This document shows, one piece after another, positions 17,860-26,798 of a stretch of DNA of 64,000 nucleotides; within the stretch, counting starts at the first letter, position 1, and every line of letters starts with the position of its first letter. The DNA comes from Aliivibrio sp. EL58 (GTDB lineage Bacteria > Pseudomonadota > Gammaproteobacteria > Enterobacterales > Vibrionaceae), in the NCBI RefSeq assembly GCF_900312675.1, contig NZ_OMPC01000001.1, positions 665,633-729,632 on the forward strand, read 5' to 3'. Position numbers and translations under genes: made by a program. Under the pieces are notes generated by a model, which was given only the letters and a program-made list of their open reading frames with translations, did no database searches and was not told the DNA's origin.

Positions 17860-19521
17860 TTAGGTTGAAATACGGCGATACCTGCCTTGAACTCGGCTGA
17901 AAACTATCGCAATGGTAAAGAAAATTAATGGTAATAAAGCCTGCCAAATTGCATAAATGGCAGTGACCCTGCGGTCAAATCCACTTGAAAGCGCAACCGC
18001 TTCGGTTGTGATGGTACTAATACGCCCAGCACCTAACATTAGTGTAGGTAAATATTGAGCTAAACTGACACTGATACCAACCGCCCACGCAAATATAATG
18101 GCGGGCAGAAGAATCGGCATTTTCACTTTGAGCCACGCTTGCAGAGGTGATTTACCAAGACTGAGGGCTGCGCGAATAAGCCTTATATCGAAACTGCGCC
18201 AAGGTCCATCAAGGGCTAAGTAGACAAACGGGAAAGAAAAAAAGATGTGTGCCCAACATACCCAAAAAAGGTATGAATCGCTGCTTAAATATAGTGTAGC
18301 GACTTGCAAGCCAAATAAAATAGATAGCTGTGGAATAAGCATTGGAATAGCAATGACATAACCTGGAATTTGCCATTTATATTTGATGCGATATTCATGA
18401 GCTAATAGTGCCAGTACCAACGTAATAGTGGCGGTGATTATGGCGATAATGAGGCTCTGATTAATCGTACTTACAATACTGTCCCATTCGAGTTGCCAAA
18501 AATGATTACTGTATCGGCTTGGTAAAAGATCAGGAAAACGCCAACGCTGTGCAAAGCTCCACATGACCATTAGAGGAACCATTAAAATAGTCAGTGAAAT
18601 AAGCGTGATAAATAAAGATTTTCCAGGCAGTGATATGCCATATCGACCTGAGAATTGCCAACATTTAACCCCTTTGATTATTGTCCATTCAACTAAACGA
18701 GCAAATGCAATTAATAGTGAGGCAATAGCAAATAGAATCACCGCTCCTGCTGCAGCGCGAGGTAATAAACTTAAGTCAGGGTCGCTAAACCATTGCCAAA
18801 CTAACACGGCAAAGGTAGGTGGGTTTGTTGGGCCAATGATCAGAGCGACATCGACTACGGATAAGCTATAAGCAATCACCGCTAACATGGGAAAGCGAAG
18901 TTTCGCAAACCATTGTGGCAAGATGCATTTCCACCACATTTGGTTTTTACTGTAGCCTAATGAAGCACTGACTTTTTCTATTTGAGTGACTTTTAGTTGC
19001 GCTAAGATAGAGATGCTCATTAAGAGTAAAAAGGGCACTTCTTTTAATGCGAGCATAACAATTAGGCCAAGTGCGTGAGGGTCTTTAATCAATAGAACCG
19101 CATCATTAACGCCTTGGGTGGCAGGATCATAACCAAACAGACTGTGCAGCGCTCTAATGCCCATACCGGTTGGAGCAAATAAAAAGGCAAAGCCAATGGC
19201 AAAAGCCACGTGCGGCATTGCAAGCAAAGGGGATAGAGAGAGTTCGATTTTACGCCAAATCCGAGTGCCCCATGTCGCCTGTAAAATAGCAAAGGTAATT
19301 AAGCACGCAAGATAGCTACTGGCAATAGCAGAGTAAACCGTAAGACCAATGGATCGCCATACACCTTGCCAATCAAACACCATAGCAAAGCCTGTGAGAG
19401 AAAAGCGGTTCATACCTAATGGTGGAATATAACCAAATGCAGACAGAGCTACACCCAGTAAACCAGGTAAGGTGGGTAGAATACAAATCACAATAATGAG
19501 GAGATATAAAACTCGTAACAT
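17860..19521 (-). CDS. ynjC: ABC transporter double permease YnjC
   Basis: A 553-residue inner-membrane protein made of two tandem binding-protein-dependent permease domains, each of about six helices (roughly 1-270 and 290-550). The ATPase-contact EAA-like loops are KVSASLGYSKNQMWWKCILP near 185 and RAALSLGKSPLQAWLKVKMP near 460. This fused layout is that of YnjC and ThiP. The solute-binding partner YnjB, normally adjacent, is not found in this window. It probably forms an importer with YnjD and is followed by ynjF. Confidence 0.85.
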   Translation of the reverse strand: MLRVLYLLIIVICILPTLPGLLGVALSAFGYIPPLGMNRFSLTGFAMVFDWQGVWRSIGLTVYSAIASSYLACLITFAILQATWGTRIWRKIELSLSPLLAMPHVAFAIGFAFLFAPTGMGIRALHSLFGYDPATQGVNDAVLLIKDPHALGLIVMLALKEVPFLLLMSISILAQLKVTQIEKVSASLGYSKNQMWWKCILPQWFAKLRFPMLAVIAYSLSVVDVALIIGPTNPPTFAVLVWQWFSDPDLSLLPRAAAGAVILFAIASLLIAFARLVEWTIIKGVKCWQFSGRYGISLPGKSLFITLISLTILMVPLMVMWSFAQRWRFPDLLPSRYSNHFWQLEWDSIVSTINQSLIIAIITATITLVLALLAHEYRIKYKWQIPGYVIAIPMLIPQLSILFGLQVATLYLSSDSYLFWVCWAHIFFSFPFVYLALDGPWRSFDIRLIRAALSLGKSPLQAWLKVKMPILLPAIIFAWAVGISVSLAQYLPTLMLGAGRISTITTEAVALSSGFDRRVTAIYAIWQALLPLIFFTIAIVFSRVQGRYRRIST

Positions 19522-19614
19522 CTTAATTAACTTTAACTCGGCTTGCGTGGTATTTCATAAATTCATCCGTGTAATTATAGAGTAAAAAATAGTTGTTATG
19601 TTTAGGTAACAATA

Positions 19615-19686
19615 AAAGGGATAGTAAGTTATCTATCTCTATTATGCATCTTAATTTGATAATAGATTCAAACAATTACTATCCCT
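19615..19686 (-). terminator. Extended hairpin between the TVP38 gene and ynjC
   Basis: An outer 11-base perfect inverted repeat (AGGGATAGTAA/TTACTATCCCT, arms at 19617-19627 and 19676-19686) encloses a smaller ATCTATTAT/ATAATAGAGAT stem. On the minus strand a TTTTATT run follows. It probably ends the transcript of the upstream sulfur/redox genes, making ynjCDF a separate or only partly read-through unit. Confidence 0.6.
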
Positions 19687-19704
19687 GTCATAGCTATTCA
19701 GCAA

Positions 19705-20382
19705 CTACTTTGCTAACTCTTCCATGTTGATGCCTTTCTTCTTTGCTATGTATTTAGGAATAAGAGACATACCAAATAGGATTAGCCCAGCAACGGCGAA
19801 TTTAACTAATAACATTGCCGAGACACCGTTCGTTGCAATATCCCCAGCCATGTAAGCGAAAATGAATGCACCCGGAGCCATTGTTACTAATGAGACCAAT
19901 GCATAAGTACCTAAGTTCAAACTAGTTAGGCCATAAGCGTAGTTTTGTAAGCTAAATGGGAATACAGGAACTAAGCGCGTTAAAATTAAGAAGCTAGTTC
20001 CATTCTTTGCGACGCCATCATCAATCTTTTTAAACATTGGATTGTCACCGAATTTCTTCATGATGGTATTTCGAAGAAGAAAACGAGCAACAATAAATGC
20101 AACAACAGCCCCTAGTGTCGCTGAAAATAGAGCTAAGATCCCACCTTTGATTGGACCAAAAACAATACCTGCAACGATGGTAAATGCACTGCCAGGAAGT
20201 AAGAACACACAAGCAAAAACAAACGCAATGATAAAGACGACATAGCCCCATGCACCAAAGCCTGCGATCCACTCTTGAAGGCTCTTAATATCAGTGATGA
20301 TTTCAAGAATACCAGTTTGTTTAGCGGCAAAAAGTGCCAGTGCAATTACCGCAATGATAAGAGCAATTTTTACAAATTTCAT
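19705..20382 (-). CDS. TVP38/TMEM64 (DedA-like) membrane protein, YdjX/YdjZ type
   Basis: A 225-residue inner-membrane protein with about five or six helices. FVFACVFLLPGSAFTIVAG and GIVFGPIKGGILALFSATLG correspond to the conserved G-[x]-F-G core of the TVP38/SNARE-associated family, and the re-entrant segment near MAPGAFIFAYMAG is typical. E. coli YdjX and YdjZ, encoded beside the ynj genes, are the nearest named relatives. Proteins of this type are suspected lipid or ion transporters; the role here is unknown. It follows the HdrB-like gene by 15 bases. Confidence 0.82.
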   Translation of the reverse strand: MKFVKIALIIAVIALALFAAKQTGILEIITDIKSLQEWIAGFGAWGYVVFIIAFVFACVFLLPGSAFTIVAGIVFGPIKGGILALFSATLGAVVAFIVARFLLRNTIMKKFGDNPMFKKIDDGVAKNGTSFLILTRLVPVFPFSLQNYAYGLTSLNLGTYALVSLVTMAPGAFIFAYMAGDIATNGVSAMLLVKFAVAGLILFGMSLIPKYIAKKKGINMEELAK

Positions 20383-20397
20383 TTTAAATCCTTTTAA

Positions 20398-21171
20398 TTA
20401 ATCGACTGACATACACTTGATTAGACCCGCTTTTGACTTATAGCGGTTGAACCATGATTTAACAGGGCTCGCCAATACGTTTGCTGGTGGTTCATCACCA
20501 TTCATTACGACAGGACCAAACATTAAATCAAGGATGTGCCATGCTTTAGTATCGACACCCATCATAGAGGCACGACATGCGGCACAGTACACAACGACGT
20601 GACCGGTTTTAAACTCTTCAACACGACGTTTGATTACTCGGTTTGCTACATCTGGGTTAGCTGGAACTACCATGCCACCAAAGCCACAACAACGCGTGTT
20701 TTCTTTGGTGTATTCAGGCTCTTCAATTTGATAGCCAAGCTCAGTTAATATCCAACGGATACCCGCTTGAAGCTCGCTCTCGTAGCGTGTAGAACAAGAG
20801 TCATGAATGGTGAACACCACATCGCTGTTTTTTGCTTTACCAATTAATTCAGCAGGAAGTCCGATTTGAGGTAACAACTTCCAAAGTGATACTGGTGTTT
20901 GATTTCCCCCTGACTTTTTGATCATGCCGTAACAGCTTTGGCAAGCCACGATTACTTCTTGCGCATCAAGCTTATCGAAATCAGCTTGTAGCTGGCCGTA
21001 ACGTTCTTTAAATAATTCATATTGACCAATAGCTGCGGTTGGTTTGCCACAACACTTTTGGACGGCACCCATGTCTGGATACACTTCTTTTAGATATTTT
21101 GCGATGCTTGCAACGCCTTCTGGCGAGTAGGATGGCAGACTGCATCCTGGCATAAATACTTTATTACTCAT
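20398..21171 (-). CDS. HdrB-like cysteine-rich (CCG-domain) protein
   Basis: A 257-residue protein with two cysteine-rich CCG domains: first CGKP preceded by Cys-Cys near residue 40 with CQSCYGM near 77, then DSCSTRY near 122, CCGFGG near 162 and CAACRAS near 197. In heterodisulfide reductase subunit B and related proteins such domains bind unusual Fe-S clusters that act on sulfur substrates or quinones. There is no signal peptide or membrane helix, so it is cytoplasmic. Its start overlaps the stop of the FAD oxidoreductase gene by 4 bases, strong evidence that the two form a complex. Confidence 0.82.
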   Translation of the reverse strand: MSNKVFMPGCSLPSYSPEGVASIAKYLKEVYPDMGAVQKCCGKPTAAIGQYELFKERYGQLQADFDKLDAQEVIVACQSCYGMIKKSGGNQTPVSLWKLLPQIGLPAELIGKAKNSDVVFTIHDSCSTRYESELQAGIRWILTELGYQIEEPEYTKENTRCCGFGGMVVPANPDVANRVIKRRVEEFKTGHVVVYCAACRASMMGVDTKAWHILDLMFGPVVMNGDEPPANVLASPVKSWFNRYKSKAGLIKCMSVD

Positions 21172-22964
21172 TTTGAAGTCACCGTACGTTTAGCCATAGT
21201 AAAGAGTTTAGAGAAGCCAAGCTTCTGATGCATATTGATTGCTTTGTGCCCAGGTATTGGAGAGTTACCGCCATTGGCATTAACAAAATCCACGCGAGCG
21301 CCTAAGAACATCTCTTTCATTGGATAATCTTTAGGGCAAACAATCGTACATTGGTCACAGGCATTACATGAGTAAGCCAATAGCGGGTCCATGGCTTTGT
21401 TATTAATGAAGTCACTAAACAAGGTTTTAGGACAATCTCCAAAGTCATTCATCATCACACATTCGTTCATGCATAATTTACAAGTACATTGCAGACAACG
21501 AGATGCTTCTTGCTTGATTTGTTCTTCAGAAAAACCAAGGTCAACTTGTTTAAAGTCTTGCTTACGTTCTTCTATGTTGCGTAATTGACCATGCAAACGA
21601 GGAGTGTCTGTTGTGCCTTTTGGAAGAGGAATTTCAAGGCGAGAGGGGTAACTGTACTCTTGCTCGAAATTACGCTCTTCGGTGAGAGGGCGTTTTGCAA
21701 ATTGACGCTCAATGCTCAGTGCGGCTTTATGACCCAATGCCATTGCCTCAACGACAATGTTACCGCCACAAGCGTCACCAGCAACATAAACCCCATCAAC
21801 AGAAGAGACTAAGGTTTGCTTATCAACCACATAACGACCGCCACGAGTTTGCTCAAGTGCGCCATCAGTGATATCTGCGACGACTTGGCCTGTTGCGAAA
21901 ATAACCGTATCTACAGCGATAGTGCGGGTTTCATCTGAGTAACTCGGTGCAAAGTTGCCATTTTCATCTAAAATTGAGATGACTTTTTTAAGCACTACGC
22001 CCGTTACTTTTCCGTCTGTTTCTTCAATTGATATCGGTCCCCAGCCCGCATTAAATAGTACGCCTTCTTCGAGAGACTCATCAATTTCAACTTGGCTCGC
22101 AGGAAGTTTTGTCATCTCTTCTAACGAACATTGGTGTACTTCATCAGCACCAATACGCCACGATGAACGAGCACAATCCATAGCAACATCACCGCCGCCA
22201 ATGACCATGATACGTTTGCCAGCGCGAGGAAAATCTCGTGTTTCTGAAACTTCTTTTAGGTATTCAACTGCAGAGAATACGCCTTGTGCTTTGTGTCCTG
22301 GAAGAGGAATGATAGAACCTACATGAGCCCCATGAGCCAATACAATTGCGTCATGAGAAAGACGAAGTTCATTAAAAGAGATGTCTTTACCTATCTCTAC
22401 ACCGAATTTTGTTTCGATACCTAGCATATCTAAATAACGGTATTCAAAATCGATAACATCACGTGGTAAACGGTATTCAGGAATACCCACACGCATCATG
22501 CCACCATAGACATTCAGTTTTTCAAAGATAGTGACTTGGTGGCCGCTACGACGAAGCTCAATTGCCGCTTGCGCACCTGCGGGTCCAGCACCAATGATAG
22601 CGATTTTTTTACCACTATCATTTGCAACGGTTAGATCCCAGTTACTTTGTTTATCCATTTTTTCAGCAACAAAGCGTTTGATCCCAGCAACACTGATTGG
22701 TTGATTAAATTCAGTATTACGGCGACATGCAGCTTCACATGGGTGAGCACAAATACGACCAAGCGTTTGAGGTAAGAAAAGTTTGCCGCGAATTAAATCT
22801 AAGGCTTCTTGATAATGTCCTTCTCCTGCTAAACGTACATACTGTTTTACATCCGTGTGCATTGGACATGCGGTTTGACATGCTGGATCGGCATCACCCA
22901 TACAGCCATCTACAATCAGCTGAGCCGTATCGTAGAGTTTTTGACTAAAAATTACATTGCTCAT
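21168..22964 (-). CDS. GltD-like FAD/NAD(P)-binding Fe-S oxidoreductase
   Basis: A 598-residue cytoplasmic flavoprotein. An N-terminal Fe-S domain (Cys residues in DPACQTACPMHTD and RICAHPCEAACRR) is followed by an FAD site (AIIGAGPAGAQAAIEL near 122), an NAD(P) site (MVIGGGDVAMDCARSS near 255) and the second FAD contact (YVAGDACGGNIV). After about residue 490 come two further clusters of cysteines, CLQCTCKLCMNEC and CNACDQCTIVCPKDYP, which are 4Fe-4S ferredoxin-like. It is the glutamate-synthase-small-subunit type used to pass electrons from NAD(P)H, here probably to or from the HdrB-like protein. Confidence 0.88.
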   Translation of the reverse strand: MSNVIFSQKLYDTAQLIVDGCMGDADPACQTACPMHTDVKQYVRLAGEGHYQEALDLIRGKLFLPQTLGRICAHPCEAACRRNTEFNQPISVAGIKRFVAEKMDKQSNWDLTVANDSGKKIAIIGAGPAGAQAAIELRRSGHQVTIFEKLNVYGGMMRVGIPEYRLPRDVIDFEYRYLDMLGIETKFGVEIGKDISFNELRLSHDAIVLAHGAHVGSIIPLPGHKAQGVFSAVEYLKEVSETRDFPRAGKRIMVIGGGDVAMDCARSSWRIGADEVHQCSLEEMTKLPASQVEIDESLEEGVLFNAGWGPISIEETDGKVTGVVLKKVISILDENGNFAPSYSDETRTIAVDTVIFATGQVVADITDGALEQTRGGRYVVDKQTLVSSVDGVYVAGDACGGNIVVEAMALGHKAALSIERQFAKRPLTEERNFEQEYSYPSRLEIPLPKGTTDTPRLHGQLRNIEERKQDFKQVDLGFSEEQIKQEASRCLQCTCKLCMNECVMMNDFGDCPKTLFSDFINNKAMDPLLAYSCNACDQCTIVCPKDYPMKEMFLGARVDFVNANGGNSPIPGHKAINMHQKLGFSKLFTMAKRTVTSK

Positions 22965-22993
22965 TTTTATTATGATTCCAATTTAAGATTGAA

Positions 22994-23980
22994 TTAGCTT
23001 TGTTGGCCGTTGATAACGGTAACGTTCGGCTGTTTTTCTTCATAGTGAGCGTGGCTGTACTCAATCCATGAGCCGTCGTAGTTGTAAACTTCGTCTGCAC
23101 CCAGAACGTTTTGTAAAATCATGGTGGTGTGTGCAGAGCGAACGCCTGATTGGCAGTAGGCAATGACTTTTTTGCCTTTAATTACATCACCGTATAGTGC
23201 TTGTAATTCTTCTACTGATTTTAAGGTAGTGTCTTCATTTACTGCCTTGGTCCAGTTAATGTGAACACTGTTTGGGATTGTCCCCGGGCCAAATGCACCA
23301 CCAACTGTCGTAGTACCGTTAAATTCGTCATTACCACGAGTATCTATGATTACCCATTCATCATTATTCTGTGCTTGAATGACCATATCCAATGTAGCAA
23401 GAGCTGTGTGCTCATGAGTTGGTTCTGCTGCTTGATAATCAGACTCTTCTTGTGAAGGGTTTGCATTGCCTGTTGGTAAATCTGCGCCAACCCAGGCGTT
23501 TAATCCGCCATCTAAATAACGAATGTCTTTATGGCCTAGCGCTTCAATTTGCCAAAATAAACGCGCAGCATCGTGGTGTGATGTTGCTGCATAAACAACG
23601 ATGGTTGAGTCAGAAGTTGCGCCGTAAGTACTTAGGATTTTCTCCATTTCTTCCGTGGTGTTACTCATGCCATCAAATTCATACGCGCCTTCTTTTGCTG
23701 AGTAGCCATCACGCCACATAGTAAAAGATCCTTCGATAGGTGCATCAGGTTTCATTGGGTTAAGAGCGCCAATAACCACGACATCCTCATTACTATCCAT
23801 CAATTTCTTAAGGTCTTGAGCACAAATGAAGTGTTCTGGTTGGGAGTAATGAGAGAATTTCGCATTGAGTTTCTCGTCACTGATTTCAAACGAAGGAGCA
23901 GAGAACATAGCGTTATAGGTTGGATATCCTATGGCGACAGCAGCGGCAAGAATGCCAAGAGCAAGGGTTGATTTTTTCAT
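22994..23980 (-). CDS. Periplasmic two-domain rhodanese (thiosulfate sulfurtransferase, YnjE-like)
   Basis: A 328-residue protein with an N-terminal signal or anchor segment (residues 4-25). The first rhodanese domain (about 52-170) has no catalytic cysteine in its loop (AATSHHD). The second (about 195-320) has Cys276 in the active loop CQSGVRS and should be active in transferring a sulfane sulfur from thiosulfate or a persulfide. E. coli YnjE has a similar multi-domain periplasmic layout. It is the first gene of the leftward operon and lies back to back with the TtrS-like kinase gene. Confidence 0.87.
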   Translation of the reverse strand: MKKSTLALGILAAAVAIGYPTYNAMFSAPSFEISDEKLNAKFSHYSQPEHFICAQDLKKLMDSNEDVVVIGALNPMKPDAPIEGSFTMWRDGYSAKEGAYEFDGMSNTTEEMEKILSTYGATSDSTIVVYAATSHHDAARLFWQIEALGHKDIRYLDGGLNAWVGADLPTGNANPSQEESDYQAAEPTHEHTALATLDMVIQAQNNDEWVIIDTRGNDEFNGTTTVGGAFGPGTIPNSVHINWTKAVNEDTTLKSVEELQALYGDVIKGKKVIAYCQSGVRSAHTTMILQNVLGADEVYNYDGSWIEYSHAHYEEKQPNVTVINGQQS

Positions 23981-24166
23981 TGTCTATTTCCAGTAAGTTA
24001 AAGTTTTTAAGCCTCGCAAAAGCAAGGCGGTTAGCATTTTTTGAACCAATACTGGAGAGTGTGATAACTAACTTTTTTATAATTGTTGGTGTTAGATCGT
24101 GGTGACAAATCATAATCACTCACTTACCCCCAAGGTAGTAGGGTGATTTTGAGTTATTCAGTAATT

Positions 24167-24195
24167 CACAACTATTGTGGTAAACCACAATATTG
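24167..24195. promoter_or_regulatory. Nested palindromes between rhodanese and kinase genes
   Basis: CACAA-CTA-TTGTG overlaps a perfect TATTGTGG-TAAA-CCACAATA palindrome (24173-24192). It lies in the 301-base divergent gap, about 190 bases from the rhodanese start and 90 from the kinase start. It is the best candidate binding site for the response regulator encoded next door. The rest of the gap is AT-rich with no reading frame. Confidence 0.6.
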
Positions 24196-24281
24196 ATAAG
24201 GACTTGATCTAAAACAATAAAAATATTGTGAAAATCGATGATAACTGCACATATAAAATATGATGTTTAAGGCTATTTTCA

Positions 24282-26081
24282 TTGTTTGATAACCATTCCC
24301 CAAAATTATCGGCTTTCTGTCTGTTTTGCAGTGCATTCTTGCTGCTTATTTGTCCATCGTTGTGTTATGCCAATGAAATAAAAGTGAAGCAATATGACGT
24401 GGGCGTTTTGGCGTTAAGAGGCCACTATCATTGTAATATTGCTTGGGAGCCAACAATGAATTGGTTGGAATCGCAAATACCAAACTCAAAGTTTGTATTA
24501 CATTCTTATAATTTTGATGGCTTGGAGAATGCATTCAAATCTGGAGAGCTTGATTTTTTATTAACGAGTCCGGGGCAAGCCACCACTTTTGCAAGACAGC
24601 TTCCGATTCACTGGTTAGCCACACAGAAAAAACAGCATGAAGTCGCATTGAGTAAAGCCATTGCATCGGCGGTGATTGTTCGGGCTGATTCTCCCTATCA
24701 TTCTTTACAAGATATCGAATATGCGAGAGTAGCGGCGGTTTCTGAAAAGGCCTTTGGCGGTTTTATTGCTTTCCATTTTGAGATGGATAAACGTGGCTAT
24801 TTTAATACTGCTTTTTATGATCGCATTCAATTTCCAGGACCACCAACGGATAACTTGATTCGAGCGATTGAGAAAAAGGAGCTAGACGTAGCGATTGCCC
24901 CCGCTTGTACACTAGAAGAAATGGTCGAAGAAGGTTTTGTTGAGCGCTCTCAATTTAGAGTTTTAGGTGAACAACAACATGATGGATTTACGTGTGCAGT
25001 GAGCACGCCATTATATCCGAATTGGACTTTTGCAAAGACAAGTAGAGCTACCAATGAGATAGGTAAGCAAGTTACCCAAGCTTTATTAGCAATGCCTGCG
25101 AATGCAGAGGCAGCTAAAGCTGCGAGTAATGTTGGTTGGACATTGCCAGAAAGCAGTTTGAATGTTGATAAGGCTTACCAACATCTAGATATGCATCCTT
25201 TACAAACACCATGGACGCAGCAAATGGAAGATTGGTTACATCGAAATCCTTATCTAGCCTTGATGATGATAATTGGCTTATTTGGTTTAAATATTTACCA
25301 TTTATTACTGGAATGGCGTTTTAAGCGCAGTAAGAAAGCATTGCGGAAAACATTAGAAGATTTACGTCAAAAAAGCACTCTGCTAGAGCATGCTCAACGT
25401 ATCATGATAGTGGGAGAATTAGGCAGTAGTCTTGCTCATGAAATCAATCAACCATTGTCAGCAATAAAAAATTACAGCCAAGGCGTTAAATTGCGAGTTG
25501 AAAGGGGAAGTAAACCTGAAGAGTTACTGCCTGTGATGGAAAAAATTCAACAACAAGTTAATGTGGCAAGTGACATTATTCAACGTCTTCGAGATTTGAT
25601 CCATAAGAAACCGACAGAAAAAAAACGCTTCTGGTTAGGTACGTTAGTGAATGACACCTATCGATTGTTAGAGCATGATTTTCAACGAAATAATATTGAA
25701 TTAGAAATCAATAGTTATGGTGAGCCGAGTATGGTTTTAGCGGACTTTACTGGTTTTCAACAGTTGCTGCTTAACGTATTAAATAATGCGAAAGATGCCT
25801 GTGTCATGGTGAATGACTTGCAACAAGCATTATTGGTTACGATTGAAATAATCTATCAAGAAGACCGGGTTCAGATTTCTGTGACCGATAATGGAGTTGG
25901 AATTGAAAACAATAAAATACCGTTGGATCAGGCATTTTATACAACAAAAAACAATGGATTGGGCTTAGGATTAGCTATTTGTCGAGAGGTTATCGAAAAC
26001 CACAATGGCACCATAGAGTATCACTCAGTACAACCAAGAGGCTGCCGTGTGGTGGTAGTTTTACCATATCAGAAGGGATGA
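24282..26081 (+). CDS. TtrS-like sensor histidine kinase with PhnD-type sensor
   Basis: A 599-residue membrane kinase. Signal peptide (1-30, ending CYA), then a periplasmic PhnD/phosphonate-binding-protein-like sensor (about 35-300), one membrane helix (324-345), and a cytoplasmic kinase with H-box LAHEINQPLSA (His386), N-box NVLNNAKDA, G1 DNGVGI and G2 GLGLGLAI. This architecture is that of the tetrathionate sensor TtrS and the thiosulfate sensor ThsS. The start is a TTG: the only nearby upstream ATG is out of frame and stops, while AAGG lies 10 bases before the TTG. It is followed within 3 bases by its response regulator. Confidence 0.86.
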   Translation: MFDNHSPKLSAFCLFCSAFLLLICPSLCYANEIKVKQYDVGVLALRGHYHCNIAWEPTMNWLESQIPNSKFVLHSYNFDGLENAFKSGELDFLLTSPGQATTFARQLPIHWLATQKKQHEVALSKAIASAVIVRADSPYHSLQDIEYARVAAVSEKAFGGFIAFHFEMDKRGYFNTAFYDRIQFPGPPTDNLIRAIEKKELDVAIAPACTLEEMVEEGFVERSQFRVLGEQQHDGFTCAVSTPLYPNWTFAKTSRATNEIGKQVTQALLAMPANAEAAKAASNVGWTLPESSLNVDKAYQHLDMHPLQTPWTQQMEDWLHRNPYLALMMIIGLFGLNIYHLLLEWRFKRSKKALRKTLEDLRQKSTLLEHAQRIMIVGELGSSLAHEINQPLSAIKNYSQGVKLRVERGSKPEELLPVMEKIQQQVNVASDIIQRLRDLIHKKPTEKKRFWLGTLVNDTYRLLEHDFQRNNIELEINSYGEPSMVLADFTGFQQLLLNVLNNAKDACVMVNDLQQALLVTIEIIYQEDRVQISVTDNGVGIENNKIPLDQAFYTTKNNGLGLGLAICREVIENHNGTIEYHSVQPRGCRVVVVLPYQKG

Positions 26082-26084
26082 CAA

Positions 26085-26705
26085 TTGTTAGATAAGGGAT
26101 ACACAGAGCTAAGCGCTTATAATGTTTATGTCGTTGATGATGAAAATTCAGTACGAGAATCTCTGGTTTTTATGCTTGAAGGGTATGGTTTTACCGTTTC
26201 TGAATTTTCTAGTGGCCAACAATTTTTAGATAAGGTTGATATCACTTTACCGGGATGTGCAATTTTAGACAGTCGAATGCCAGAACTTAGAGGGCAAGAC
26301 GTACATAGCTTATTGAATAATGAAAAAAGCCCATTAAGTGTGATTTTTTTAACGGGCCATGGCGATATTCCCATGGCAGTTGAAGCTCTAAAATGTGGTG
26401 CCGTTGATTTTTTTCAAAAGCCAGTCGAAGGTGAAGACCTTTGTGCAGCCATAAAGAAGGGGTTACAGTTATCAGATAGGCAGTGTAAGGATTTGGATGT
26501 TAAACGAGCATATCAAAATTTAACCTCTAGAGAGCAAGAAGTTCTACAACTGATTGTAAAAGGTTTTAAAAATCAACAAATGTCTGATTCTATGTGTGTT
26601 TCTTTGCGAACGATTGAAGTTCATCGATCTAATTTAATGAAAAAATTAGGGGTAAATAGCGTGGTTGATTTGATCATGAGATATGGCAATAGCATCAGTA
26701 ATTAG
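26085..26705 (+). CDS. TtrR/FixJ-like response regulator
   Basis: A 206-residue regulator with receiver domain (VVDDE acidic pair, phospho-Asp in ILDSRMPE, Thr in FLTGHGD, Lys in FFQKPV) and LuxR-type helix-turn-helix (LTSREQEVLQLIVKG, SLRTIEVHRSNLMKKLG). It also begins with TTG, supported by AGAAGGG seven bases upstream; the ATG at 26078 leads to a stop. Together with the kinase it forms a TtrSR-type pair, and its likely targets are the divergent rhodanese operon and possibly itself. Confidence 0.88.
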   Translation: MLDKGYTELSAYNVYVVDDENSVRESLVFMLEGYGFTVSEFSSGQQFLDKVDITLPGCAILDSRMPELRGQDVHSLLNNEKSPLSVIFLTGHGDIPMAVEALKCGAVDFFQKPVEGEDLCAAIKKGLQLSDRQCKDLDVKRAYQNLTSREQEVLQLIVKGFKNQQMSDSMCVSLRTIEVHRSNLMKKLGVNSVVDLIMRYGNSISN

Positions 26706-26798
26706 TTGTCATCGATATAAAGAATGGTGAACCTGTGTTTTCAATGACATTATTAAGCTAAAATTACAGTGATGAAAGTGAATACTCAGGAGTACATT

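Noticed and set aside
24282-26705. Full tetrathionate respiration locus
   Set aside because: Only the sensor and regulator resemble Ttr proteins; no TtrA, TtrB or TtrC-type gene is in the window.
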